A stretch of DNA of 64,000 nucleotides, taken from the NCBI GenBank assembly GCA_035772785.1, contig JAOCPU010000047.1, positions 231,261 through 295,260 on the forward strand, in the 5' to 3' direction. The DNA is from Phlebiopsis flavidoalba (lineage: Eukaryota > Basidiomycota > Agaricomycetes > Polyporales > Phanerochaetaceae). Numbering within the stretch: the stretch's first letter is position 1; each line of letters begins with the position of its first letter. The translations under genes and the position numbers were made by a program. Under the pieces are notes generated by a model. The model did no database searches. It was not told the origin of the DNA and saw only the letters and a list, made by a program, of their open reading frames with translations. Shown one piece after another: positions 39,111-50,984 of the stretch.

Positions 39111-40783
39111 GCCTCGACGCCATCTACAGCCAGATCCGCGCGCTCGAAGAGAAGAACGGCTACGAAGTCTCTCTGTTGCTCATATGCGGCGACTTTCAGG
39201 CGATAAGAAACGCAGCGTGACCTTCAGTGCATGGGCTGTTCCCGACAAGTACCGCCAACTGGGCGAGGTTTCACAAGTAGGTATGCGTTGCTTCACGTGT
39301 ATTCCATCGAACATTGGGGGGCTGATCTTTTACCTGTCTGCAGGTACTACACGGGCGGAGAAGGAAAGCACCTATTTTGACCATCATAATTGGCGGAAAT
39401 CACGAAGCTTCGAACTATCTTTGGGAGCTGTGAGTATAGCCCAGCACCCCGCAGATCACGCCCTGAAACACTTTTGTAGGTACCATGGAGGCTGGGGTCG
39501 CCACACCGAACATCTATTTCCTCGGACATGCTGGATGTGTACAAAGTTAACGGGATACGTATCGCGGGTGCGTCGGGAATATGGAAAGAGACATGACTTT
39601 CACCAAGGTACGCTGATCCTTTTGTCGTATCTGTCCTCTCTAATCCGTTTGCAAGGTCATTGGGAGCGTAATCCCTATACCAACTCATCCATGAGAAGTA
39701 TATACCACATACGCGAGTACAATATCCGCCGTCTTTCGCTGGTATGCCACTTTCGTCAAGTCATTCTGCCAATCGCTCACTGCTCAAAAGCTCTCTCTTC
39801 CCCGACTATATTCCTCTCACACGATTGGCCGCAATCTATTGAACATCACGGAGACCTGCTGGGGCCTTTTGCGGCGCAAAACCGTTCTTCCGCGCCGACG
39901 TCGACAAGGGCGAGCTAGGCTCACCCCCAATGATGGGCCTCCTGCGTCAACTCAAAACCCAGTGGTGGTTCTCGGCGCACCTACATGTACGGTTCGAAGC
40001 GACTTTCTTCCATGAGGAGCTTGAAGAGGAGTCTACCATAGACGAACCAGAAAAAGTTGCTAATCCGGATGAAATCGTTATCGAAGATGATGACGAGCAG
40101 GAGGAGAAGAAAAACGAGGAAGTGAAGCGGACGCACCACCGCCAATGAACCCGGATGAAATTACTCTGTCGGATGAAGAATTCGATGAAACCGCCCACGC
40201 CACCTGCTCCTCCCAAACCTAACTAAATAACACCGTGCGACACGCTTCCTTGCACTTGACAAATGTCTCCCACGTCGTGCATTCCTCGAGGTGCGCATAT
40301 GGCCTATCACCAATAGATTCACACTGACGTCGCATAGATTGTAGATGTTCCTGCTCCGCTGTCTACGACACCGCCCACATTCGCCTTCGACCCCGAATGG
40401 CTCGCTATCACGCGCGCATTCAACCCGTTCATGTCTACAGCTTCCACCCAGGGGTCCTACCCTGATGAGCTCACTGCACGTGCCGCCGTTGCGGAAAACC
40501 TCGAATGGGTGCAGAAGAATATGATCGAGGGCAAGGGCATAACCAGCGTCCAAGAATGTCAGGTTTTTGGGCTGACTGCACCACCCCCCGGGCAGCCGAG
40601 GCTGCCGGACGTAGTCAACGTGAGTGGTGTTTGACCCTGTGGGGTTTGTCTGTGTGTGTTTTTTTTTTTGTGTGGTGTTGTGTCGGCTGACTTGTGGGAT
40701 CCGTAGCACCATATTACAGAAATCCTCAAACCGCGGCGTTTTGTGCGATGCTGGAGATCGAAAACAAGGTGGACCCCAAGTAA
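39041..40783 (+). CDS. DBR1: RNA lariat debranching enzyme
   Basis: Dbr1 is a nuclear metallophosphoesterase that opens the 2'-5' bond of intron lariats. After a T-rich tract the start (..I..AVEG) and the CCHG..LDA motif can be traced, but are pulled apart by T-rich inserts (39042-39120). Clear blocks follow: [48 protein letters not shown]. An intron (39277-39344) separates these from [19 protein letters not shown] with the metal-binding GNHE. Then come SNYLWEL, intron 39430-39479, [32 protein letters not shown] and [17 protein letters not shown]. The H-x-H of [15 protein letters not shown] is near 39965-40010. The Dbr1 C-terminal domain ([37 protein letters not shown]) stops at 40783. At least eight single-base insertions; metal ligands after the N-terminal motif are intact. 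Confidence 0.88.
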
Positions 40784-41889
40784 TGGTGCCACAGTACTGT
40801 CCATGGACGTTTCATGTCGAAATACGCACCATGCACATAGCTGAGAATCTTTTGTTTTTACTCGAGGTATTCTGATCTGCTGCCCCAATCGAAACGTGTT
40901 CATTCCAGGCTATCATCGTAAACCTGACGCTGACAGGGCGTCCAACGACGTGAACCACTGTCAGTCCTTCATTGCTCACGACGTTCCTCGCAGTGGTCTG
41001 CTCTACGAGAATATTTGCTATGTAGCAACGTTTGGTGTTTGAACAGGCTTTGATCTCTTCCGACAGTCGTTTGACCCGTCTTCGTAAGCATTTGGCATTC
41101 CGCTTGTCAAGCATCTTTTTTGATTCCTGTTAGGATAACAGACTTACATTGGCACATGGCATTCGAATGTTGTGTACACAGCCCTGTACTGTTCATTAAA
41201 CTCAACGTTAGCGATGTTCAACGCGACACCAGTACCCCTTCTGGTTCCTGGCGATAGTTGCGCCATTCCTTCCAATAGAGTCGATAGTCTTGGTGGCGCA
41301 TGCCCTATCACGAGACCGGTGCCCGTGAAAAAAAAAATTGTTGTTCTTTCATGTCGAAGTAAGTTCCACTACCGATCAACACCCTCCATGCTATGCGGAT
41401 TGCTGACGAAAGCTAGATATCTTCGCAAGGAAATGGTGCGTTCTCTTACGCTAGAATGTTGATATATGACCAGGTATGCTGTTTTGGTATCATTCCATCT
41501 TGATATCATGTCATAAACTTATTATCCACGATCAGATTCTGCCTCAATCAAAGTTTCTCCAGTAAATGCGTCACTCATGTGGAGGACCAGCTCTTCTGGT
41601 ATCGTCTATCTGAAGATTTTACTAGCATCATTGGCGGCAAAATGAGCGAATCGAACTTTCGCGGCTTGAGACGCAAAATTGAACGCTTGACACTTGGACT
41701 AGTCTTCAAGCACTGGCTCCTCATTCTATACCCTACATCTCCCTCGTACACTGCTACTTCCTCAAACTCGAAGGCCATCCGTCGTTTTGTCGCCCGCATC
41801 GCCGACACGTACTTGCTCCGTGAAAGAAGCATTTTCACCGTGTTGCTCGTCACCTGCAACATCCAAAACGACTTTAACTCTCCACCTCG
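40784..41889. other. Interval without a recognised gene
   Basis: Follows the DBR1 stop. A plus-strand frame at 41172-41462 (MYTALYCSLNSTLAMFNATP...) and part of a frame from 41579 are open, but I see no domain. The last ~100 bases probably are the promoter of the first membrane-protein array gene. Confidence 0.35.
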
Positions 41890-43281
41890 ATGTCGTCGCT
41901 TGACAACTTTATCCGGAATGGCGAGGGGAGCTCTAGACGAGAGGGATACGCTAACGACATCGTGTGTCATCATTGCCAGTCTAACACTCCTTTGCACACT
42001 AATACCCAGTCGATGCCAGTGCATCTCGATCGGCGGCGGTAACCCCTGCACTACTTATCCCTAGTAGGCAAACTATAACGGCAGTCCTGACCCAAGTGTC
42101 GCCTAGCGTAGCAGCGGACGTTCTTCCAAGTTCTGGCATTCCTCCATGGGTCATTAGCCTCGCAACAGCATCGATGCCAATCCCACCTTTCGCTTCGAGC
42201 GGGTGGATTCCCCCCGCCGAGTTCAGTTCATGGTTCCCCCCACCCAGGGGGCCATCACGGCGAAACCCACATCAACCACACGAAGCTCTGGTACAATCCC
42301 ACTCGTTACGCAAAGCGCGCAAAACAAACTCCAGTGGAGGGGTAGCGAGTGTAACACGAACGGTGTCAGTGGGAGGAGCAGTAACACGCATGCCCGCACC
42401 CCAAAACTGATTCTAACTCATCTCGGTGAGTTTGACTCCTTGCGTTTGTTGTTAGGACAATGCTGGGCTCCATTATCCTAGTCTTTCTTAAAAAGTCTCG
42501 TGTCTCGTAATTCACACGTTTGCCAAAACAAGGGCCTAGGACACTGGGTGCTTCACAAAACACATCGGCCTCGCCCTGCTTAATACCTTGTTACTGATTA
42601 TCTTACATTTTAGATTTCTCCACAAGAAGGGTACGGCTGCCGGAGTATTCACGAGCGCTGGTGTATTAGTCCTTGTGATAACATCGGTCGCTATTGTGCT
42701 CATCCATCGCCGTCGCCAACGCCGCAGCGGATATCTCGGAGATGCAGCCGTGAAGGTCCCGGAAGATGTACTGGAGCCCTTTTCGGAGATGAGACCAAGG
42801 AATGGAAACGAAGACGACGGCCGACAGGATACGCACGACGAGGCTGCTCGCCTTTCAACCAGTGTGAGTAGCTCATGCATGTGAGCAACATCATATGATT
42901 TCTAACGAACTGCCAGACCCCACCTAAGGCTACAGAAAACCAAGAAACATACTGTTACACCGATGCTCGGGTAAATGCTGCGACTAGTATCACGCATGAC
43001 GACGCAATTTTACCGGGTTCAAGGCCTACGCTTGACGAAACCAGCGACGCACCACCGATGGGTTCTCCTCGTGCCTCGGATCATGTGCCTTCCAAACAGA
43101 CACGCCTCATAGTCGTGCCCCGTCGATTCGTAGTGGAAATTCCGCGTCTGAGGCCCCCCCTGCGTACACGCCGACGCAGCATAACGCATTTACCTGGTTA
43201 CTAGTCCCAGCCTCGAGCGCCGGCAGCGGTGAACAGCTTCCTTGCTCAGGCACCGGAACCATCCCACCACCTAAACCCTGA
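41890..43281 (+). CDS. Ser/Thr-rich single-pass membrane protein, array copy A
   Basis: The proposed start ATGTCGTCGCTTGAC at 41890 matches the ATGTCGTC starts of the copies at 48132 and 51718. The ectodomain is Ser/Pro-rich. It leads to the family motif SSGGVASVTRTVSVGG (about 42330-42380), which corresponds to SGGSVVNVTKTVSVGG in copy E. An intron (about 42425-42612) precedes HKKGTAAGVFTSAGVLVLVI and TSVAIVLIHRRRQRR: one membrane helix plus basic stop-transfer. An acidic/Ser tail follows, interrupted by an intron near 42863-42916. It ends with EAPPAYTPTQHNAFTWLLVP and a stop at 43281. PPAY is a PPxY motif, a ligand of WW domains in Nedd4/Rsp5-type ubiquitin ligases. Topology suggests a cell-surface sensor or mucin-like protein (inference). 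Several indels. Confidence 0.6.
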
Positions 43282-43290
43282 CGCAGACTC

Positions 43291-43800
43291 TCAAGAACCC
43301 TTGTACACCGTGTAAGGACGGCGTAGGGACACTATTTGGAAGACCGGAAGGATGAACGCGTAATGCTTGTGCTGTAATCCTAGCGAGCGAAGTCTTGGTC
43401 GGCGGTAATGGAACGGACGGACTGATTGGTGTACTAAGAGGATGGGATCGTGACTGTCCGTGAACTGAATGCTCTGTGATCGGCGTGCAGTGTCATATTC
43501 CGTACGTTTAATATCATCTAGCACCGTTTGTAAGTCATATACTGATGATTGCGTCCTCTGGGCGGTGGTGGTGGCGTGCGGATCAACGAAGATCGTCAAC
43601 TTGCTCGTTGGGACGCGGTAGGCAAAGTCGCGTGCGACCCGTGTCTTGCATCGCTAGTAATCTCACATGCACCGTGCGCTATGCGCCGTAGCCATAATTG
43701 CCTTCTTCGCATAGGCCCTCCTATGTCAGTAGATGCAAGCGTTGCAAACTGGCGCAGGAAAAAGCTCCCGGGAAACAAGAGTTGACATTCACTTGTTGTT
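43291..43800. repeat. Array spacer block, copy 1
   Basis: Lies directly after the 3' end of array gene A. It is similar to the blocks at 47325-47960 and 50985-51490, most clearly in the stretch around gcgtgcgacccgtgtct (about 43629) and the stretch tgtcagtagatgcaagc...aacaagagttgaca (about 43721-43789). The minus strand holds an open frame (43291-43599). This is the most diverged of the three spacer copies. Confidence 0.5.
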
Positions 43801-44658
43801 GACCATTCGCACGACCCGCTCGTTGTTTATGGCCGCCCATCTCTTTACATCCGAGCAGACCGACTTATTGTCAAGCTTCAGCAGAACATCTTCCTCTCTT
43901 CCTGATGTCTCCACATTCTCGTAATGTCGAGCAGTGTACTTATGTGGAAGCAGCCATTATGGCTATCCTCGGGATTGGTAAGCAGGCCCCGTCCGCCGTA
44001 TGTCATGTAGAATATCCAAGCACACTTCTGGCCTCAAAAACTCCGGTTCATTACCTCTTCAAGCTTACACCTTTTGTATCACACATGGTGACTTCTGGTC
44101 AATACCTTGCATGTATAAACATCAGCTATGAGCTTCGATGTCTCATCCCTACTATCAGTGGTTTGGCTGCAAACGACCCTCAATCATTAGCAAGCGCGAT
44201 TTGGATAGTGTAGGCCGGCATACATGATACAGTCATTTAACTGTTAAAAGAAAGTATAACTTGTTTTACCTCTGAATCATATCGAATGAAGATTCCTTAT
44301 CACCATAACGTGTCATCAGCACCGAGGCTGTGAGCTGATGGTCATAGCATTGTATCTCTACAACATCGCCAAGTGATTTCTTTGATCTACAAATGGGTTC
44401 ATCGGGATCGTTGCCAGTGCGACACCCCATCCACCGATAAATCAGATATACTGTACGATTGCCATAGAAGATGCAACTTTTACACTCTATCTTGCTCATC
44501 TTAGTACTGTGTCAGCTAAACCTTAGCGGAGGCAACAACCATCTCGGAGTCTCGTTAGCATCTGCACTGTACTAGCTGTGTCCTCATAACGGCTTAAACT
44601 GCGCACTGCGGACACTTCGAGCAAGACTTTTTCACACCACTATTAACAATACTCTACC
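43801..44658. other. Upstream region of array copy B
   Basis: The last ~70 bases before the ATG (acggcttaaactgcgcactgcgg..gagcaagact) match the same position upstream of copies D (49338) and E (51654), so the promoter was duplicated with the gene. A 102-codon plus frame (43905-44213) has no recognisable domain. Confidence 0.4.
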
Positions 44659-45083
44659 ATGGCAGACACCACACGTAAGTAGTGCTCACATCATTGTATC
44701 ATGTCTGACTTGCTTTGTATAGCACCAATACCCTTCCAGCCAGGCAGTCCCTTAGAGTACGTGCTTTTCCGTTGGATTCCTTCCGTCTATTCATGCCTTA
44801 GCTATAGGCCTGTACTCAATTCATTCGCCCTCACCAATACCTTGAGTGTAATCAGTGCTAGTAGCCTCGCAATACCCCGCGCCTACCAACGAGACCTTGA
44901 TATCGACCATGGCTAGAACCTTGAATACGATTCCTATCTCAGCCCATACCACGACACAGGGACTGTCCACTGAAGCCACGCAGTCGACTTTAGGGGGAAA
45001 TGTGGTGACCAGGTCGAGACCGGTGTCAGTGAGCGGAAGCCGACGAATACGCTGGCGATTGCATGTGACCAGTCCGTCTGGGT
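44659..45083 (+). pseudogene. Array copy B, 5' part
   Basis: The micro-exon ATGGCAGACACCACAC (44659) is joined over an intron (gtaagt...tgtatag) to CACCAATACCC, reading MADTTPPIPFQPGSPLEY. A Thr-rich segment TTTQGLSTEATQSTLGGNVV (about 44950-45010) is the direct counterpart of TSTQGFSTEISQSTSGG in copy E, and VSVSGSR follows. The membrane-helix exon does not follow. It appears about 1.5 kb downstream at 46560, so the gene is either split by an insertion or broken. Confidence 0.5.
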
Positions 45084-46555
45084 GAGTGCACTTTTGGGTA
45101 TCATCTGGTCGGGATGAGGAGGCCCAACAAAGCTGAGGGGTGCGCGTTCCTCGAGGACAGTCTGTTGAGCCGCGCCGGGGCACATCTGGGAAAACGGGTT
45201 TGCCGTATTTAGTACTGAAATAGTCCTATTTATACTATTTAGTAGCCGTAGCTGGAATACGGAGAAACCCGTCGTCTAATGAGCAAGGTCCCCAAAAAAT
45301 CAGCCATTTAAATCGGGCTATTTTACAGCAAAATTAGCTCTAAAATATGCGTCAATTGCGAAAAAAAATGAATCACTTGCGAGACACTACAATGACAACT
45401 CAGGCCTCAGGAACCAGACAATTCATTTCAAAGACATATTATATTATAGTGTAAGAATGATGCATAGATACACACTGTGTGCAAAGTCCACACACTTTGT
45501 CTACTATTCACACACATATAGAACTTACCACTCTGTGTTCATTTGTTGAAGGCGAGGGGGTGAATCTAGGTGATGTTCAAGCTAGTGTGTGGGCAGCTTC
45601 AATGTTGGCAGCCAGGGAAGTCAGCGTCCCACTGATTGTAGGGCCTAGGCTGATGAGCACAGACTGGAGCGCCTGAATATGGGGTGTTACTTACAGATCT
45701 CGGTACTTATACCAATGGTCGGATTGCGTCGGAGCAACCATCGACGCGCAATGTCTGAGAGAGAGGATCAAACAATAGGTAAAATGATAATGCAAACTCA
45801 CAATCTACACCTCACCACATTGGGTTCCCGATTAACTGGTTGCTGTGGTGGACCATCATTGAAGTGTTACGTTAGCTAGCGTCACACAGAATAGCCAGTG
45901 GCGGCGTACCTGTAACCTAATCAAGCCGTGTGGCCTCCCACTCGAACTCGGCAGAGTCGGCACGGCACAAAAAACACACCTCCGACGGTTTGACCTTGTG
46001 CGTTGGCCCCTGGGTACGTTTGCTTTGGTGTCTCGGCGTGGGAGTGTCCGGGCTACGTTGTGCAGCGGGTGGCAAGCAGGTGAAGCGGGCTAAGCTGAGG
46101 CTAGTGTGGTAACGGAGAAGTTTCGAGCAGACGCCCATCGTCGTCTGCGACGCTGCTAATATACATGTTTGCAAAGCGCCATGACGTCATATCGCCAGGT
46201 TGATGCGCTCGATAGTGACCATCAGCGAGCGTGACCTATGAGTTACACCTTGTCTTCACGCTCTAGGCCGCGAGGAGCAAGGCAAACTCAGCCAACGTCG
46301 TCGGCGAGGGTCTTCAGGTTGGGAAACGAGTCTCACGGTAGAAATACTCACACCCAGGTACGGTCTGCACACTTATAAGTTTATCTGAGAACTTTCCCTA
46401 AAATATCAGAAAACTAGAATTGGACTAGAAACCGCAATAGTAGAAATTAGTTCAGTAATACCGTATGTCTATTTTAGTGCTAATTTAGGACTGCCCGTTT
46501 TCTCCAGATGCATACCTCATACACTGGCCTCCGAGGACCTATATATCCGTGTCTC
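45084..46555. other. Unassigned 1.5 kb between the two halves of array copy B
   Basis: Other copies have only 50-270 bp of intron at this point. The segment is partly AT-rich (45190-45460) and has no recognisable coding sequence, terminal inverted repeats or target duplication that I can see. Possibly an inserted, decayed element. Confidence 0.35.
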
Positions 46556-46559
46556 CTAC

Positions 46560-47305
46560 TGATAGCATCCTCCCCTCCAGCTTTTTTCATCAAACAAGGG
46601 TGCTGTCGCAGGCATTTTCCAGGAGCGGCTGCTGTCCTCGGGGCCCTCTTCTGTCACTTGCGGCCTATTTCGTGATCTTCCGCCGCCATCGTAGGGTTTC
46701 GCAAAATGCGACTAGACTGCCTTTGGAGAATGCATTAGTGCCCGATAGAAGGTTAGATGCAGATGATTCGAGTCAGTGTAATGGGATCCAGGATGCGGAC
46801 GACGTAGTTCCTTATCTTGTCAGTTAAAGTGGGTAGCTCGTTCAACGAGTATGCTGGGCCCATGAGAGCTATTCAGCTCCTAAACACTAACGCATTTTCA
46901 GCCGAAGTGAACTGTGCAAGGCCGTAGTCAGAGAGTCCCGTGGAATTGGAAAACAATTCGGATAACGAAACTAGCCGGTGTTACACCAGATTTCAGGATT
47001 TCAAGCGTCCACAGAGCACAGAATGCTTGAAGAAACTGGCACCGTATCACCGACAAGCAAGTCGCGCACGTCGATCCATGTTGCTCCTCCACCCGACGGG
47101 GGTCAACTGTACACTCGTCCTCCGTCCAAGTACACAGGGCGGGACTTCGATATCCGAGGGCCCCCCCTGCATACACACCGACGCAACGCAACGCGTTCAC
47201 TAACTGGCTGCTTGTGCCCGCTTCGAGCGCTGCGGCGGTGAACAACTTCCTTGCTTCAAGCACCGGAAGCCGTACCGCGGCCGATGTTCTTGACGCAGCG
47301 TTTTG
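46560..47305 (+). pseudogene. Array copy B, 3' part (membrane helix and PPxY tail)
   Basis: SFFHQ followed (with frame breaks) by KG-VAGIF-type residues at about 46577-46640 matches the FFHNKGAVAGVFTVVG start of the helix exon in copy E. Downstream, a tail region (about 46935-47305) resembles copy D. It has the same RAPPAYTPTQRNAFTNWLLV motif (about 47155-47215) and a stop near 47305. Multiple frame breaks and the separation from its 5' half make a working gene unlikely. Confidence 0.5.
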
Positions 47306-47324
47306 AGCACGTATTCCCTGCGTA

Positions 47325-47960
47325 TAGAAACGGCAATGCTGCGGGATTCAATTCGAAAACGTCTCTAGGTGAGCCGGCGCAGTCTTCGTGCCGGAGCCCT
47401 AATGAATGTTAAGTGGTCAGGAAGAAGGGCAGTGAGCAGCACGCCAGCCGGGCAAGGCCGTGGCTGGAGACGGACTGTTTTGTGACCGTTTGTGCAATAT
47501 ACCCATGTGGTAGTTTTTTGAATACAAACCAACCCAGCGCCGCTTGTAGACCGTATGTTGGAGAAATACGACCTGAGCGATGGTGACGACGGCTGAAATG
47601 AAGGTGTTAACGTGAGACTCATCGAGACGCGAAAGACCAGAGTCGCGTGCGAAACTGTATCTCGCGTCGTGGTTGAATACATACCCGCCGCGCGCCGCAG
47701 TTATCACCGGTCTCACACCTACCTTGCATCGGCTCGCTCCTGTCGTTTGGTAAATGTCGGAGCACGCGCTGCAGAAGATGGCGCCCTCGACAAAACAAGC
47801 TACTGTTGCCAAGTTGGCACGAGCGGATTGCTGTTACATAAAACGCGGCAATTTGTGATCCCGGACACCGGGGACCGGAATAGGATGAATTGGGACCCGG
47901 AGAACGGCTGACTCGCGTGCATCTTCCTCACACCTACTGGTCCTTCAAATTTGTACCACG
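47325..47960. repeat. Array spacer block, copy 2
   Basis: Closely related to 50985-51490. The stretches aggccgtggctggagacgga and cgatggtgacgacggctgaa are identical in both. The minus strand of both encodes FISAVVTIAQ and RSQNSPSPATAL in open frames (131 and 125 codons). Copy 2 has more single-base insertions than copy 3. Confidence 0.8.
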
Positions 47961-48131
47961 CATTTGACGCTATTTCTTACGGTCGCGACGGCCAACAGTT
48001 GTCCGGGGGCGCTCTTTCGGGATATTGTGTCGCGATATTGTGGACACTCATTAACAGCAATTGCATAACACGGCATGTGAAATGCGCAACCACGAGCAAG
48101 CGCTTGCTTACCCCACAAAAAGATTCGCCGC

Positions 48132-48253
48132 ATGTCGTCCTCTTCCATGGATCCTCTGTCCGCATGTTTGGTATCTTGTGCCCTTTGCATTGAAGCGGTG
48201 TGAGTAATCACGTCTCTCACACACAGCAGCGACTGCTCCTAGCGGACGCTCGA
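48132..48253 (+). pseudogene. Array copy F, orphan 5' exons
   Basis: ATGTCGTCCTCTTCCATGG (48132), an intron ending ctctcacacacag, and the second micro-exon cagcgactgctcctagcgga...ctcgac with donor gtatgt match the first two exons of copy E (51718-51830). Ectodomain and helix exons of this copy are not found before copy D starts at 49400. This is a truncated duplicate. Confidence 0.5.
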
Positions 48254-49399
48254 CGTATGTATTTTTCCTTGCTGACATAAAGCACTTCATTGCCACAGAC
48301 ATTAGGATATAGGACGATCGTCGTGCGGTTTCATTTTAGAACTTCCCGCAGTATCGAGTAATACCTAAAGCGCTATGGTCCAGTAATTCTGAGAGGTTAG
48401 TTCCTAAACGGCCTACATAGACGCCCTCGGTGACAATGGATCAGGCCGGCAGTTAGACTTCAAATGTATCTTCCCTTTCGAGGAGTATTCTGGCGACTAG
48501 GGGGGGGGGGGGGGGGGGGGGGCGACCCTGTTAGTCCAATGTACTTATGCATTCGGTACAGTTTATCGTATTAGGCTAACATGCTCACCCGCCATATTAG
48601 ACAGGCCGTTCCCTAATCACGAGCTATATGATATCCTGGCGGACGCGATCAGATCAGAGATGGTTCGATGAACATTTCATGGAATAGAGATGCACCTCAT
48701 CTACGACTACCCATGCTACGCATACATCGGCTACGAGGCCTGAATTAGGTTCGTCGCGAAACAGGGTCTCATTGCAAGGGCAATTGCGGTGAGTCTCTCG
48801 TACATATGTAAGCGAATTATTCGCCTGCTTTTAGTGGAGCAGAGACTTATCACGCGTACTAGCAATATGCGTGTACAATCCATCAACCACTATTAGTTTT
48901 GAATTGAACGCTTTCAAGAATATCACTAAATCAGTGTTCTTGATGATGTTCGTCATCTACTAGCTCGCAATCGTTCAGAATGTCTACTTGTTCTCCATTT
49001 ATCTCAATGCATTTACGTGTTCTAAGCGCTGCGACTTTACGCACCATGCAAGGGTTTGCATCGCTATATCATACCTGGAAGATTCTTTGCTGATAATCGA
49101 CACTTTAGACGTCTGTGGTACTAGATAACCCAGAAAGGTGCCCATATCGTGAATGGATTCATCATTGTCGCCGCCCTCTTGCCATGGTGACCCACCAATG
49201 CTTGCAGCTGGCCCTAGCTGAGCTACGTAAGGCTTAAATGTAGCCTTTACACTTTGCATCCCTCGCCTCCGCGATGTGGTAGCTGAAAACTTCACTCTTT
49301 CCATCCCGTCTCGCCAGCATCCGTGCAACGATAATATCGGCTTGACCTGCGCACTCCGGGCAAGCACTTGTTTACTTCCGCTTCTTACAAAACATCACC
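48254..49399. other. Interval between copies F and D, with a poly-G run
   Basis: No coding sequence recognised. Contains 23 consecutive G at 48500-48522. The last ~65 bases before 49400 (cggcttgacctgcgcactcc...) are the duplicated array promoter. Confidence 0.45.
48500..48522 (+). repeat. Homopolymer of 23 G
   Basis: An uninterrupted run of 23 guanines. Such a tract could form a G-quadruplex and is also a classic place for assembly error. Confidence 0.95.
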
Positions 49400-50954
49400 A
49401 TGACGTCGCAGCTCCTCGTAAGATCCATACGTATGTGGTTCTTGTTTGCATTGCGCGATGCTTGGCTTACGTCTCTCGCACACCAGCGTTCTTTCCCATC
49501 CCAAAGCCGTATGTACTTCCCATTCAGCCTCTGTTGTCCGCTCACGCTCTGCCCATAATAGGAGTCTGACGGCTACGATTGAACCTGCTACGAGTTCTCG
49601 GCGACTCGCGTCCCATTGACACAACACTTACAAAACACACAAGCACCTCCTCCACTACCACGCCGTCTACCGCAATTAAAGAGGTCATGTCCGCGAGTTT
49701 CGGCAGCATCTGGGTCCCCGCGACATTCACTACTCTGTCCGACTTTCCCACCGCCGAGTCGGTCGCTCCACCGTCGAGCACATCCTCCTCATCCCCAACC
49801 CTGGGTGCGGCTCCCGCTCCTGGTGACAACAAATTCAACCTCGACCTCCCCCTAAGTACTGGTCACAGTTCCACCGTTCCGACCCCAACCTCGACACAAG
49901 GCTTTTTCGGCCGAGGTTTTCGCAGTCGACCTCAGGCGGGAGCGTGGTGAATGTGACGAAAACGGTGCCAGTGGGCGGGACGTCGACGAACACGCTAGCA
50001 GCTCAGGATACCAGCTCATCTAGGTGAGTTTCTCGATTGATAGTTCCTGGAAATCAGAGGGGCCATCACTCTGTGGCTCGTTGCTCGAGGGCGGTCAGCA
50101 TTGTGGCGCGCGGGTACGGCAGTTAATTAATTTATACTGGCTTCTGGGAAAGCGTGCGGCCACGACTGCGATGCCACGACGTCTTTCGTTCCTTCAACGC
50201 ATCGCAGCATAGAATTTCACTCTCGTTCGCTCGTCTTTTATCGCGCTCTCTTGACTAATCATCCAACTTCACAGTTTCTTTCACAAAAAAGGCGCTGCTG
50301 CAGGCATATTTACTGCCATCGGTGTTATTGCCATCGCTGTGGGTATCGCGCTCGTGACGAACGCCATCCGCCGCCGCCGCCGTGCTAAGCAATTCGATCG
50401 TGAACTTGATGCGCCGGAAGGCAGCCTGCAACCCAGCGCAAGGCTAATCACAAGCAACCTGGACGTCGACGACCACCAGGATCCACAGGACGGGGCGTCT
50501 CTCCCTACCAGAAATGTGAGTAGCTATCACTGAAAGAATACTAAGTTCCTGAGCGATTGCTACCACCAACTGACGCGCCCTCAGGAGCTGCACAAAGCCA
50601 TGCCAGAAAATTCAGAGTCAGTCGCAGACAATGCAGACGACGACCTGATCAGTACTGCATCTGCGACCGGATTTCAATCGAGCGCAGAGCATGATATGCT
50701 TGAACAAACCGGCATCTCATCGCGAGCAGACTCACGCGCGTCGCACCTTGCCGCTTCTCCACCCAACGAGACCAACGCGTACGCTCGGCCTCCGTCAAGT
50801 CACGGCGGGGACCTCGGTATCCGAGGGTCCCCCTGCATACACGCCGACGCAACACAACGCGTTCACCTGGCTGCTTGTGCCCGCTTTCGAGCGCCGCAGC
50901 GGTGAACAACTTCCTCGCTCAAGCACCGGAACCGTACCGCGACCGACGTTCTGA
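49400..50954 (+). CDS. Ser/Thr-rich single-pass membrane protein, array copy D
   Basis: First exon ATGACGTCGCAGC... (49400-49430) with donor gtatgtggttct, the same donor context as copy E. The ectodomain is Ser/Thr/Pro-rich (HTSTSSTTTPSTA; TPTSTQGFF). The family motif VNVTKTVPVGGTSTNTLAAQ is at about 49950-50009. After an intron (50023-50273) comes FFHKKGAAAGIFTAIGVIAI, then AVGIALVTNAIRRRRRAKQF and DRELD: membrane helix plus basic anchor. The tail has acidic/Ser runs, an intron near 50517-50583, LHKAMPENSESVADNADDDL, and ends GTSVSEGPPAYTPTQHNAFT..., stop 50954. The PPAY is a PPxY motif. Few breaks; one is a frame change just before PPAY. Likely a plasma-membrane glycoprotein. Confidence 0.68.
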
Positions 50955-50984
50955 TGCAGAGTCCCGTGAGCCCGTATTCCCTGC

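Noticed and set aside
38801..39220. Phe/Leu-rich 139-codon frame that looks like a multi-spanning membrane protein
   Set aside because: It is a translation of the poly-T tract (TTT = Phe) running into DBR1 coding sequence.
47325..47960. Spacer block as a transposon
   Set aside because: Copies occur only next to array genes in the same order and orientation, with no terminal inverted repeats, so tandem segmental duplication is sufficient.
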